This document shows positions 12,011 through 24,250 of a stretch of DNA of 64,000 nt, piece by piece. How positions within the stretch are numbered: the first letter of the stretch is position 1; each line of letters starts with the position of its first letter. Made by a program: the position numbers and the translations under genes. The notes beneath the pieces were generated by a model. It did not search any database, was not told where the DNA came from, and saw only the letters and a program-made list of their open reading frames with translations. The DNA lies in NCBI GenBank assembly GCA_021442155.1, contig CM038229.1:98929271-98993270 (forward strand). Direction: 5' to 3'. The DNA comes from Cymbidium sinense (taxonomy: Eukaryota; Streptophyta; Magnoliopsida; Asparagales; Orchidaceae).

Positions 12011-12905
12011 GATGATCTCAAAATCAAAGATGCACCTTTTGAAGAGGAGAACCATTCAACAATTGACAAGCTTAAATAAATCAACCTCGAGATGAAAGAA
12101 AATCGGCCCCTAACATACATTAGTTCATTCTTGAATGAAGAAGAAACCAATGACTTTGTTAGGCTATTGATTGAGTTTAAGGACTACTTTGTATGCAATT
12201 ATGATGAGATGCTCATTATCTCGACATAGCGGTCCACAACTAGCAATAGACCCAACACTAACCTATCAAGCAAGCTCCTAGACACATGCGATTAAAATCA
12301 AACAACAAGTCATTTCTAAAGTCAAGCGATCGATATTGGTTTCATCGGAAGAAAAATACTTTACAGTTAGCGAGTGTCATTTTAGTTAAGAAGAAGAATG
12401 ACCAAATTTGCATATGTCAATTCCGGACTTAAATAAGTCATGTCTTAAGGATGAGTTTCCTCTTCCTATACTAGAATTAATGGTGGACATTATCTCATCT
12501 CAAGCGGTATTCTCCTTCATGGATAGGTCATCTAGCTACAAATCAGATGTCCCCAGGATGAAAGAAACACTACTTTTGAACCTAGATCAATATATTATTA
12601 TAAGGTCATGCCTTTCAACCTTAAAATCTTTGGTGCAACATACCAATGGGCCCAACTCGGATCTTCAATAAACTCATTCATCATCAAGTTGAGTGCTATG
12701 TTGATGATCTAGTAGTTAAGAGTAAAGAAAAGGAATATCATCTCTTTAACTTGAGAGTAGTTTTCAAAGCGGTTAAGATAATTTAACCTCAAAATGAATC
12801 CCAGTGTGTATTGAGTAGCTTCAAGAAAATTCCTTGTGTTTATTGTCCAACAGGGAATAGAGATAGATCTAGAAAAGATCAAAGCTATCTTAGAAATGTC
12901 ACCTC
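12011..12905 (+). pseudogene. Tat-lineage reverse transcriptase remnant (F1 pol)
   Basis: Translation with frame changes gives, in order: a linker with 'KDAPFEEENHSTIDKLK', 'SSFLNEEETNDFVRLLIEF', a 'VILVKKKNDQI' segment (about 12380), a 'DLNKSCLKDEFPLP' segment (about 12426), 'FSFMDRSSSY' (about 12513), 'YKVMPFNLK' (about 12600) and the catalytic YVDD at 12697-12708 followed by LVVKS. The YVDD plus VVKS pattern is typical of the Tat branch rather than Athila or chromoviruses. Several stops and frameshifts interrupt it. The gene would copy element RNA into DNA in cytoplasmic particles; this copy cannot. The longest open piece is 87 codons (12408-12671). Confidence 0.85.
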
Positions 12906-13535
12906 CCAAAAGTTAAACTCAACTCGGATCTTTCCAAGGGAGGTTGTATCTAAGACGCTTTATCTCCAACCTATCGAAGATGCAAGCCATTTTAGCACTT
13001 ATAAAAAAGGATGAAAAGTTCAAGTGGGATGACAAGTGCTAGCATTCTTTTGAAGATATCAAGTAATATTTGGTGAAGCCAATTCTATCAACCTATCCGG
13101 GTAGGCCACTCATCCTTTACACTACTTCATTGGATGACTCCCTAAGTGCTTTGTTATAAGCCAATGATGAAAGGAAGGAGAGTGCTCTCTACTACCTCGG
13201 TTATCATCTAATATTTGTTAAAAGAACTAACCTACCTATTGAGAAACATTGCCTAGCTTTAATCTTGCATCCCAAAAGCTACGACACTATATGCTTTCTC
13301 ATAAGGTGAACTTGATTTAGAACCAATCCACTAGTATCTCATGACTAATAGCGGTATTTGGATGTTTGGCATGTTGGTCCATGATTCTCTCACAATTTGA
13401 TATCACATTTATACCCCTCAGTGCGGTAAAAGGATAAGCACTAATAGATTTCTTAGAAGCAAACCCACTTCCTGGATTCTCGCTTAGTGATGATCTCCCC
13501 GATAAACAAATCATGAACTTAGGAGGTTGACAATC
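12906..13535 (+). pseudogene. First RNase H and connection region (F1 pol)
   Basis: Readable pieces include 'ILSTYPGRPLILYT' (about 13085), 'ESALYYLGYH' (about 13170), 'PIEKHCLALI' (about 13230) and 'LSQFDITFIPLSAVKG' (about 13385), the last being the conserved end of the RT-linked RNase H in Tat elements. Frames change between pieces and stops are frequent. The domain would degrade the RNA strand of the RNA/DNA hybrid. It sits directly after RT and before the second RNase H. Confidence 0.75.
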
Positions 13536-13960
13536 GCCATTGGGAGATATATTTTGATGATGTGACTTCCTTTCATAAAGGAAAAGAACCATGATCTACT
13601 CTTCTAGGAAAGACAAGTAGAATAGTTCTCTTAACTCTAGATCGTGATGTGATGAGATTCTTATACTATTTCTCCAATTTGTGCACCAAACAAGCGGTAT
13701 GAGGCTTTGATTGTCGCCGAGTTAGCCATTACATGCGTGTCAAGAGCATCAACATCTATAGGGATTCTCGCTTGGTCATCAACCGATTATCGGGTCCTAC
13801 AAGGTTCTCAAACCTAATATTCATCAATACCACGAGTATATCATGAAGTCTTGCCCAAATCCTAGAAGTCACTATCTACAAGGTTTCGAGGAGAAACAGT
13901 AGCATATGCTTTGGCCAAAGTTGGCGTTGGCATGTCGTAAGATGAGTCCATTCCAATAAT
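13536..13960 (+). pseudogene. Second RNase H (Tat hallmark), remnant
   Basis: Starts with 'WEIYFDDVTSFHKG' at 13541, matching the W-x-x-FDGAS entry of the additional RNase H acquired by Tat-lineage elements. The first catalytic aspartate is GAT at 13556-13558. Further on, 'YRDSRLVINRLSG' (about 13755) corresponds to the GDSxLVI motif, with a substitution just before the aspartate. Two RNase H domains in one pol are a known Tat/Ogre feature and support the lineage call. The frame is broken at several sites. Confidence 0.75.
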
Positions 13961-14099
13961 GGTCCAAAATAGACAAGTCCTATCCCTTATTGATGCTAAA
14001 CTCATCGAGAGATTTTCTCTTAGAAGGGAGGTTATCATTCCCAATAAGGACAAGGAGGATTGGAGGCAACCATTTATAGATTACTTGAACAATGCCAAA

Positions 14100-15238
14100 C
14101 TACGTTAAGAGAAATCATAAGCCCATCGATGATGAAAAGAGATCTCTCCTATGCTCGTGGATGACACCTTCGAGTCTTTCAATCAAATGTGGTTATGTTG
14201 TTTGGACAAACATGAAGCTCGTAGGATCATGATCGAGGCATATTCAAGTCTATGTAGCACATTAATCACAAGATGAAAGAAAAGATCAAGAGACTAGGAT
14301 ACTATTAGCCTATGATTACATTGTATGGATATATCTAAGAGATGCCATCAAGGTACGGTGTGGTCCAACATCAACCACCCAACATTCTACACTACACGGC
14401 CTCATGGCCATTTGAGTGTTGGGGTATCAACATTATGGGTCCTATCAATCCTCTTCTTCTAAGGGTCATCGATTCATTCTAGGCCACCAACTACTTTTCC
14501 AAGTGTGAGGCAATCCTATTCGAGAGGTTACAGATGTGCTTTCATTTTTAGGAACCATATCATTATATAGGTAAGGGGTGCCTCGATAAATTATATTCGA
14601 TAATGGTGCGTATTCAATAAAACTCCACCATCAATAACTTCACCGAGAAGATATGATATATATTAGAGATACTCCACCATCTACTACCCTAAAGCAAATG
14701 GCCTAGCGAAGCATTCAATAAAACTCTCATCCACATACTAAAAAGATGTTTGATGATAATAAATGATAGTGGCATGAGCGGTTGTTTGAAGCTTGAATAT
14801 CGCACCACATACAAAACTTCAACTCAATCTACCTCTCCTTAGTGTATGGGTCCAAAGGTGTTCTACCCTTAGAAGTTCAACTCACATCGCTAAGGATAGC
14901 ATTGGGTAACAAGATCACTAACAAAATGCCAAGTTGTAATTAGAAGAGCTCAAAGGTTTGGAGGAGAGATGCTTATGGGTGTGCGATCTCAAGTTGTACA
15001 AAGCCAAAATGATTCAAGCTCACAACAAATGGTCTACCCTAGGGCTTTTCAAGTAAGAGAACTTGTATTATTCTAAGAAGAAAAATTGTTGCCTATCAAA
15101 AGATGAGAGGCAAGTTTGAACCCACTTGGGAAGGCCCTTTTGTAGAGGAAACTTACCAAGGAGGATCTTTATTTCATTGATTATAAAGGGGAACACCCAA
15201 TGCTTCCAATTAATGGGCTCTATTTGAAAAAATATTAA
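14100..15238 (+). pseudogene. Integrase remnant and pol end (F1)
   Basis: The core reads 'WPFECWGINIMGPI' at about 14407-14445, where family members have WGxDVIGPI. Here the first catalytic aspartate codon is AAC (Asn, 14429-14431). The second survives in 'IIFDNGAYS' (GAT 14599-14601). The glutamate of the D,D,E triad survives in 'EAFNKTL' (GAA 14708-14710), but after a frameshift. Pol closes with 'EHPMLPINGLYLKKY' and a stop at 15236-15238, the usual ending for Tat integrases. The enzyme would insert element DNA with a 5-bp stagger, consistent with the TSDs here. This copy is inactive. Confidence 0.8.
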
Positions 15239-18200
15239 TCATAAAATATGTTTAAAATAATCATCATTAAAAGAACTAAATTTGTTTCCAATTCATCAAA
15301 ATCTTCTCTTCTTTTGAAGCATTATTTGCTTATTTTGTGAATGCCATGACATGTTTAGGATAGGTGTAAGAGAACCCAAGAGGCATCCTATCCCTCTTTC
15401 AACATGAACACAATCAAACACAATTCTCGACTACTAGAATATGTGAGAAAACCCAAGAGATATCCTATTTGATTAGCACAACTAAGTTAGGTGTGAGAGA
15501 ACCTGGCATCCATTCTTGGTGAGAATCCAGCCATCCATGACACCATTTAATCAAAATTCCCAAGCGTGTTTATGGTAGGTGTGAGATAACATAAGGCATC
15601 ATATTCCCTTTAACACAAGCACAATAATAAATACAAATCTTTTATCTTGGGCTACTTTGATGTAGCAAGCTAATGTGGCACTCACTCATTTGCTCTAGGT
15701 CGAAATTTACATGTTACATTGCTTGTATGTCACCCCAATGGTCATTTGTTTGGTGGATGTGAGTCCCAGCCTTCTTTGACTTGACCATTACAAACTAATG
15801 AGGGCCTTATTAGTTTGGTAAACTCCACTGCCGGTGAGCTATCTCATGTTGATTTTGTTTAAGAAGATGTGAGTCTCGATCTTTCTTCTTAAACTAATCA
15901 TCATGATCTAACTAGGTCAGTATATTTGAGGTTTATGGTAAGTCCCGGGCCTCCTTTCCTCTTGACTATTTTTGAGTTGGTATAAGTCCCCTAGTGGCAT
16001 TCACTTAGAGTAGTCTAGGTCGGATAACTATCTAGTTGAAGAACTATCCCAATAATCAATTTCTCTATAAGAAGATCCAGTCTGACTTTCTTCTAGTGAT
16101 TGTTAAAGCGGGCACCTTGGTTGATGTTCTCTATCGATAGTGACTCACCCGATAGATACACCACTCATGGCGGTGTGAGTCTTCTTTCTCCTTGAGTTGG
16201 CCAAATACCTATGCATATTATCTTCTCCAAGGTTTTGGATCAAGCCCTTAGCGGCCACACTCCCACTCTACTTGGATCATCCTTTATGACCCCATTTAGA
16301 CAATACCCAGTTACTTTTTGGATTGGACTCCCCTTTCCTAGTAGCCTCCCTGATTGGAGAATGTGTTTGGATGCGATTCTTCTTTGGTTCAAGAAATGAG
16401 ATAGGTCTAGGCGATATAAGCTCATCCTCAATATGATCCCTCACAAACTAATAGGGTCCATGATAAACAAATAAACATAATAAATAATAAAATATTCACT
16501 TGTGGATTAGGAATTCAAGTTCCCAAAGGGCACCTTTTCCCAAGCGGGCATCTTAACTTTAGGGCGTGTCAAGAACTCCCCATAGGAATTGCCGACTACA
16601 GTTGAGGAAAGTCCGGTGGCACTCTCTCCATAGTCATCCCAGGTGGTTCAATCTAGTTTTCCATAAAAGTTGCCCCAGCGGTCATTCCTTTGGAAGATGT
16701 AAGTCTACTACGCATTCTTTCTAGCATGACTATTGCAAATTAGCAGCAGCTGTTCGATTTGTTGCCCAAAAGTCATAGTGGTCTTTTGTAGTAGAAGATG
16801 TGAGTCCTGCTTTCTTCCCAATTCACCATTGTAAATCAAAAGCCACTCCTTTGGTTGGATAGTTCTCCCTTTGGCGAAGCTACTCCCTTTGGTTGTTAAA
16901 TCGAGGTAAGTCTAGGCGATATAAGCTCCTTCTTATTGTGATCCATCATGACCAATAGAATCCATCAAAAATAATTAAAAAATTAAATTAATCTTTACTA
17001 TTTGAGCTAATTTAAGTCCCCAACATCATTCACTCAATAGTAAGCCCTAGGTTGGGTTTGATGTATTGCACAAGCCCCAGTGGTTCCTTATTTTGGAAGA
17101 TGAGAGTCTCTGCTTTCTTCTTAAACATGACCATCACCAGGCAATCCCTTTGGTTGGATAGTCCTATTGTATGGTTTGTAGACTACTCCCTTTGAATTGG
17201 TAAATCTATGTTAGACCAAGGCCCATATACTTAGTGCAATCCATCTCAAACGATGGGACCCATCAAAAATAACTTGAAATTAATCTTAACTATCTTTGAG
17301 TGATTTAAGTTAATTCATTATTCACTCAATAATAGGTTGGGTTCAATCTATTGCCTCATCAATGGATCACCCCATCAACTGATCCTTACTTTGGAGGATG
17401 TAAGTCTCTTTCTTCTAGTAACTGCATGAAAGCAATCCCTTTGGTTAGATAATTCTACTATTTGGTGATAGACTACTCCATTTGATTGGTAAATCTAAGC
17501 TAGCTAGCCAACATGGCCCCCTACTCATCCATCATGCAAATAGAGTTCATCTCAAAATCCAAAATTAAAAATTTGGCTCAATCCTCCCTTGGGGTCAACT
17601 AAATAAACAAAACAAATCCAATCAACCTCTGGTCAAAATAAGCAAAATAATCAAACAAAATAATCAATCCAATCAATCAAATCATCTATTTCTCCTCAGA
17701 GATGCAAATATTTTATTTCCCTCGGATCTTGAATTCTAATCCCTGATTTTTCAACCTCTTCTCCAGTGGATGACTTGAACTTGCTCCACTAGTCAAGAGT
17801 TCACTTTTTCATCCCAGAGCACCAAGTCCTAAATCAACAAATCAAATCAATCTCTCCCAAGACTCAAACTAAATCAAACCTCTCATCCCTTGTGGATTAC
17901 TTGAACTGTTTCCAGTGGAAGGTTCACATACTCTAACCTTAGTAGATTTCTCCTTCCTATCTTTGTATGAGTAGAGAGACAAATTGCACTAAGTTCTTGA
18001 TTCCTTCTACACCTTGGGTTAGTAGATCATTTATGTTAGTGCTTGTGATCGTTCATTGTGGTTGATTATTTGTCAACACCAATATATCCCATACTCAAAT
18101 GTAGGGAGGCAAGCCATGAAACCGCACTCAAATTTGGTAGTACCTCATTCAACAAGAGCAACTTTGGGATGAACCAGCTAGAACTATCAATATTCGGCAT

Positions 18201-18477
18201 TGTAACAACTAGAGTGGATGACAACATTTCCATGAGGAGACATGAGTAGAAGGTAAGTCACATCTATGACTCCTTTGGTCCATGGTCTGGACTATGGTGA
18301 GCCCCTGTGATTATGGTTCCCTTAAATCAACCAAAGTGAATTAGGTGGGTATATTTGGGAAGTCGATCAAAGCTAGATCCATACCGTGGGGAAGGTGAAG
18401 ACAAACTTGAACGGACCATTTCAAACACATGATAGGCTGGCGACATCGACTACCTTGTTAGTCATAGCACACCTATT
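15239..18477 (+). mobile_element. F1 3' untranslated region with degenerate tandem repeats
   Basis: This is non-coding sequence between pol and the 3' LTR. Two repeat types are visible. At 15359-15630, four degenerate copies of 'aggtgtgagagaaccc' are each followed by a 'ggcatcctat'-like block. From about 15750 to 17480 there are many copies of a unit containing 'gaagatgtgagtct...ctttcttc' and 'tttggttggatagt', with a period close to 300 bp at 16795, 17095 and 17395. The region from 17600 to 18477 is not obviously repeated. A 63-codon ORF at 18058-18249 is not recognised and has no support. A candidate purine tract 'gtggggaaggtgaag' lies about 80 bp before the LTR, farther than normal. Confidence 0.7.
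16480..17640 (+). repeat. About 300-bp tandem repeat block in F1 3' UTR
   Basis: Successive units share 'ggaagatg(t)gagtct', 'ctttcttc', 'ctttggttg(g)atagt', 'actccctttg', 'aatcca(t)c', 'cccatcaaaaataa' and 'cattcactcaatag'. Matching anchors recur at about 16795, 17095 and 17395, so the period is close to 300 bp. A further diverged unit lies at 1-245. Hypervariable 3' UTR repeats are documented in Tat/Ogre elements and can seed satellites. Confidence 0.6.
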
Positions 18478-19364
18478 TGTTGATCACATTTTTAGAATGA
18501 GCTGCTCAACCTCTCCATCTTAGACATAGGACTCCTCTTTGACACTAAGATTTTCATAGTCTTAAGACACTTCTAGTTATTAGGTGAACACTAAACCCCA
18601 ACATAAAGACTTGGAAGAGTTACCCATATGAATAGGTCATGCCTTAGGGTGTTAGAAAACTTACTGCCTATAGCTTGAACAAAATCCTCTTCCTTCTTTC
18701 AAGTCAAACAAAATTAAATCAAACAAAATCTAAATTAACTTCAAATCCAAATCAACTTCAAACTCAAATCAATTCCAACTTAATTGATTTTTCAACCTTA
18801 AATCAATTCTAATGGATTTTCTCAAATCATGAATCAATTCCAAATGATTGAAACCCATGATTGAATTCCAAATTCAAAAATCCTTCTAAGTCTTTGATTC
18901 CATCTTATGGACTAAGCTCAAATCAAATCCAAGTCAAATCAACTTCAAAAGATTTTCATAACCCATGTATTTTCTCATTTATATTCATAAATATAAATGA
19001 AATATAGATTTAAATATCCAAAATCAATTCAAAACTCAAACCCAAATCAAAATCCAACTCAAATCCTTTCAAGTCAAATTCTTGAACTTAACCAAATCAA
19101 CCTCAAATCAATTCCCCTTAGATTTTCTTCATGATTCAATCAATCCTTCAATCATGAAACCAAATATAACATAAACTTCAATCATTAAACCAAAACTAAT
19201 TCAAAAAAATCAAATAATCAAACTCATGTTCACCCTTTGAACTTGAAATTATCAAATGAATCAAAACCCATTTGACTCCAAATCACTTACAAATGGATTT
19301 ATATTTCAATCATAAGTCCATATGTGAGTTTTAAACTTGAATCAAGCCTTGATCAAGTCAATTG

Positions 19365-20076
19365 GCCCACTTGCTCACTTGAATTAAGCACATCTAAGAC
19401 TCACATTGTGAGCAACAATCATCACAAGATGATCGATCACTTAAAGGGTCAAACCAAGTCAAACCAGCCTTTGACCAAGTCAACATTTGACAAATGAAAC
19501 CTAAACTAGCCAAAATCCACCATAGGCCAAATTGATTCAAACCATTAATTAAAACCAATTTATGATCAATGTTTGAACTTGACCAAGTCATCATTTGAGC
19601 CTAACCTTCCAATTGGCCACTTGACCCAAGTTGACCCAACTTGACCTAAAATGTCAAAATGGGTCAAATCTTGATCTAAGCAAATTAATTGCAACAATGG
19701 GTCAAGTTCATTCTAAATCACTTGATGAACTTGACCAAAATCTAGACCCAACTAGCCCATTTGACCATGAACAACTTGACTTAAAAGGTCAAATCAAGCC
19801 AAAATCAAACCAAACCAAAATGATTGAAACCAAAGCTTGCCAATCATTTCAAATGAAACCTAAACCAACCATGACCCATTGTCAAATGGGTCAAATTAGT
19901 CAACTTGACCCATTTGACTTAAATGAATCAAATGAACCAAAACTAAATAAAAATCAAATTGAACCAAACCAATGATACCAAAATATTTCAAATGGTCATA
20001 TGAACAACCCTTGGTTTGACCCAATTTGACCAATTGGTCAACTTGGCCCAACTTGACCCATTTTGACCTAAATGGG
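19365..20076 (+). repeat. TTGACC-rich array in F1 3' LTR
   Basis: Same subregion as 7395-8180, with many direct TTGACC and inverted GGTCAA cores. Several cores seen in the 5' copy are mutated or deleted here, for example 'ttggccca' in place of 'ttgaccca'. Confidence 0.7.
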
Positions 20077-21284
20077 TTAACATGAGCCAAATGATATCAA
20101 ATCAACTCCAAATTCATTGAAATTTGGACCAACCAATTTCAAACTATTACAAATCTGCCAAATTAAAATCAAATCCAAATGACCATTATACCCTAGGTCA
20201 AGGGGTAACCTATGGACAATTTCACTTGGAATTTGGTCATATCCTTTTCATGACCACTTGGCCCTATTAGTGGGTGAAATGGACACTAATGAAAGTGGTG
20301 CACATGACCCAATGGGTTTGGGTTAGCCAAACCCAACCAAAGCTAAAACTAACCCTCCACTTAGAAATGAGCACATGGATCACCTCCATACTCTCATTCT
20401 CAACATGTGCAACTTCACCTCCCTCCTGCCAAAATTGAATCACATGACACTCAAAACCACCTAACAAACCTACCTAATCAAGTAAATTGATTCAAAATGG
20501 AAGGATAGCTCATGGCCATCATCCTTATAGAGATACTCCCCTAATTCCACTTCATTTCATCACTTACACTCATTGAGCCATTAGAAGAGCAACCTTCTCC
20601 AAGTTCCAATCTTCAAGCTCTTTCCAATTCTCCATTTCTAATTTCTTCAAAGCCAAAATAGGGGAACTTATTGGAAATTTCACATTCTTAATTCACCTCC
20701 AAAGCCCTTCCTCTTGCAAGCACCATTAGAGACCAAATGGCTCACCCAAGTCAAATCCCAAGCACTCAAGCCATGGGAAGGAGGTTGACCAAGCGCAACC
20801 ACTTGAAGCTCATCTTGGCCAATAAGAGAATTCACTTGATCTCAAGCCTTCAAACCTTCAGGGCTTCATCTCCACTAGACAAAGCTACCTAACATTTGGG
20901 GATGGTGATAGCCTCGTGGTATGCCTCAAAGCGAGCTTAGGCTAGATTTTCTTTGGTCTTTTGTGAAGAGAAATGTGATCCCAATTGGCGTTGATAGTTG
21001 GATGTTCTTACCTCTTGATGGTATGGGTTGAATCTACTCAATCCAGATCAAGTGAGCTTTGGATCAAGCCTTGGAGGATGGGCGTCCATCTCCGTAAACA
21101 AGAGCAAGGATGAATCATGGACCATCCATCGCATGTTTTGGATGGATGGTCCGATTAAAATCTAGATCATGATTAATCCCTTTAGAAACCAGGTTTAATC
21201 CGACCATCGATCTTTGATCATCAAGGAGAAAATGTAGCAGCATTGTGCAACCGATGTGATAACTTAAATAACTAATCCCAGTGC

Positions 21285-21345
21285 CACGTGAAAGCGCGTG
21301 TCGATTAGCGGTCCACATGGCGTCGATGGGATTAGTTATATAAGG
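21285..21345 (+). promoter_or_regulatory. Candidate LTR promoter core: G-box and TATA box
   Basis: CACGTG (21285-21290) is followed about 47 bp downstream by TATATAAGG (21337-21345), after the GC-richer block of the LTR. The arrangement is conserved in position with 9368-9420, and a CACGTGG also occurs in the equivalent part of R2 (about 60151). This fits a U3 promoter, but a second TATA-like site further downstream (about 24149) is an alternative. Confidence 0.35.
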
Positions 21346-24040
21346 ATTTAATTACCTAATAATCATTGAAACTTTAAATATTCATAATTAAATATAAAAA
21401 AATCAAAAAAAAATATGAATGAGGGCTCATTTTAAAGATAATTCAGAGGAATGATATAAAATTTTTTTTAATTGATTTTGAATAGTGGTTTTCCTTAATT
21501 TGGGTTTATTTGAAATCTTAATAATCATAATTACTCCCTAATGACTTCATTATTTAATTCCAAACTTCTTAGGCATGTTTTGGGGATGACCTTTGCCTCC
21601 CTAATTTTCTTGGAATTTATTAATGGGTTGTTTGAAATCAATTAATGAATCTTAATCACTCTCTTAATGTAATTTAATTAAGCATGGGAATAGTGGTTTA
21701 ATCATTTAATTAAGATAATTAAATATTTTTAAGGGATCAAGGGGTTTATGGAATAATTTTGGGATATTTTCCTTATGCTATTCCTTAAACCCCTTTCCTT
21801 CTAAACCTAATTAAGGGTTAATCCACTCATAATTTAATTAAAAAAATTCAAAATAAAAAATTAATCCAAAAAACTTAATCACTTAATCAATCCTTTCTTG
21901 GGTAGATACTTAGGTGTTCAATAATCCAAGTAAGCTTAAGGAAATCAAATCCAACCTACATGTGTGGGAAGGGTTATGAAAGTACTTAATTAAACCCTTT
22001 AGCTTAATTCAATAATAGTGAGCCAATTGTAGGCCTTTTCTTTCTTAGGCTACATTGATTTAAATTCAATGTAATTGCATATCATATGTTGGATCACAAT
22101 TGTTTGAATAATTATGTTAAGGAGGTGTAGGTAAGGGGTAATTAATGAACTTAATGTACACCTTAACCTAAAAAAAAAATATAAAATCAATCTAATGGTT
22201 CTAAAATTAAACTAAAATAACACACTCATGTGGGAGATTGGTTAGGATAAGCAAACCTTTCACATTTTCTAAATTAAATCAAACTTAAAATTAAAATAAA
22301 ATCTCTTTAAACAACTTTGATTCACTTTAAATGATCTTATTTCATAGGATTATCTTTAGGAATTAATTAAGATGAATGAATTTACATGCTTACATCTCTT
22401 TATTTATTTCTAGCATGTTAAATATTGTTTGTCAAATGAAATCATGCATTCATGTCTTTTGAAAAATCAAATTAAAATGAAATATTTCCTTTATGTCAAA
22501 TTGCATGTTTTGGCTAAAGTAAGAATATGAATGACTATTATCACTATAAAAAACCAAAATTATTTTCAAAACTTATAAATCAATCATTACAAATGAAAGG
22601 TATGCTACTTATAATTACTTATAGCTTGCATGTGAATATAATATAAGATGTGCATTATGTGACTTTCTTCTCTTTTTTTAACATAGTTTTGAATAGGATT
22701 TACAAAGTGTATATAGTTCATTTGAAAAGAACACAACACTTGCTTAAATCTATTCCTATTTGTTCCTATTTTATCAATTAAGAAGGATATTTACACTTAC
22801 ACATGAAAACATAATGAAATCAAACATAAAATATTTTGCATGACTCTTTTTCCATTCATCTATTTTTGTACATGCACATGTATTTAAGAGATATATTAGT
22901 CTGGACATCCGAGGTTGTGAGGCTTTAAGTAGCCCCAAGTAGTTCTTGTACCTTACACCCCTAGTGTAGAAAATAATGGCGTACTCACTTATGTCTTTCA
23001 TACATGTAAATGTGCATATAAATAATGGATAAAAGAATCTCTCTTTTCTACTTAACAAAATCATGCATACATAAAACATCAAATTTTCCTTAAGCAATAT
23101 CTCTTAGCATTCATCATTAAGGTGTGCTAAATATTTACATTTGGCATAAATATGTTTAGGATCATTTCATGTGCATGATACACATGTTGGAAAGAAATAA
23201 AGTGTTGTTTATTTTGTGATAGTAATTCACTTTACTTAATCTTAAAATTCCTTTCTTTTGAATAAGGTTTGTTTAGGAATATCTAAACTTAGGATTAATT
23301 AAAACACATAATAAAATATTCACTAAAAAAATTACTAATGAATCTACCTTAGAAATTACTTAAGGTAGGGAAGAAAGAGAAGTTCTCTTCTCTTTTCCTC
23401 TCTTTACAACACTTAGTAATTAATTATAGGTTCATTCAAACCAAATAAAATCATGAAATAAAACTTGAACAAATCAACTAAACTTAAATGAAACCTATAA
23501 GTTGAACCCTTCATACTTAGAAAACTCTAACCTTAAAGCCTAACTAAGACATATCACAAGCCTTAAATGGCACACACATTAGGCTAAGTCATCATTTCTA
23601 GTCTATGTTGGGGAGGTGCATGGTTTGATGCCTCATTTTATTTTGTGATGTAATGTTTTAGTCTGGATGTTAGGGTATATCGTAGACTGAATGGTAGATG
23701 ATCTTAGTCTAATCATTATCTTCTGTAGGATTGTGCTTAAGGAGTGCTATAATAAAAATATAAATGCTTTTTTCTTGGGTTTCTTATACCCCTAAGCATA
23801 ATCCAAAATAGTCTAGGTAGACTTGGTTAGTGAGGTACTAAGTCCAATTTATTTATATACATGCTTGGGATTGTGTAGTTTTTTAGCTAATCTCTATTTT
23901 GTAGGTTTTAGTTAGATTTACCTTTTCCATTTTCATGTATTTTTGTAATTAGGATTTGGAATGAATGTTATGGGGGATTAGGATGAACATTGGTCATAGA
24001 CTATATGCTTATGTTCATGTACTTTAGCAAACATTCCAAC

Positions 24041-24250
24041 CAACCAAAGAAGAAAGAAGAAAGAAAAGAAGAAAGGAAGAAAGAAGAAATGAAGAATGAA
24101 GACCCCATAACATGAATTCCTTCTGTAATTAATTCATTTGTAATCCGTTGTATAAGGGTAGAGCTCGACTACCTAATTTGTTTTGGGTTTGTGCGGTGGA
24201 GCCCACCACAAAGGTCTCTTATTCTTTTGCACTACCTTTATAAATTATTT
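24041..24250 (+). promoter_or_regulatory. Conserved purine tract and TATA-like segment in LTR 3' half
   Basis: An AAGAAAG-rich tract is followed by 'gttgtataagggtagagctc' (about 24147) and 'ctttataaattatttg' (about 24236). The same order occurs in F3 at 52725-52925 and 57362-57560, and inverted in R1 at 4320-4520. Conservation in four LTRs suggests function in the element (promoter, leader or packaging), but which one is not shown. Confidence 0.3.

Noticed and set aside
13317..14053. Minus-strand ORFs of 91 and 63 codons
   Set aside because: They are antisense to recognisable RNase H pieces of F1 pol.
18058..18249. 63-codon ORF upstream of the F1 3' LTR
   Set aside because: No recognisable domain and no matching frame in the related 3' UTR at 1-541.
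22774..23097. 107-codon minus-strand ORF in the F1 3' LTR
   Set aside because: The same LTR segment in the 5' LTR and F3 does not keep the frame; low-complexity hydrophobic composition fits chance in AT-rich DNA.
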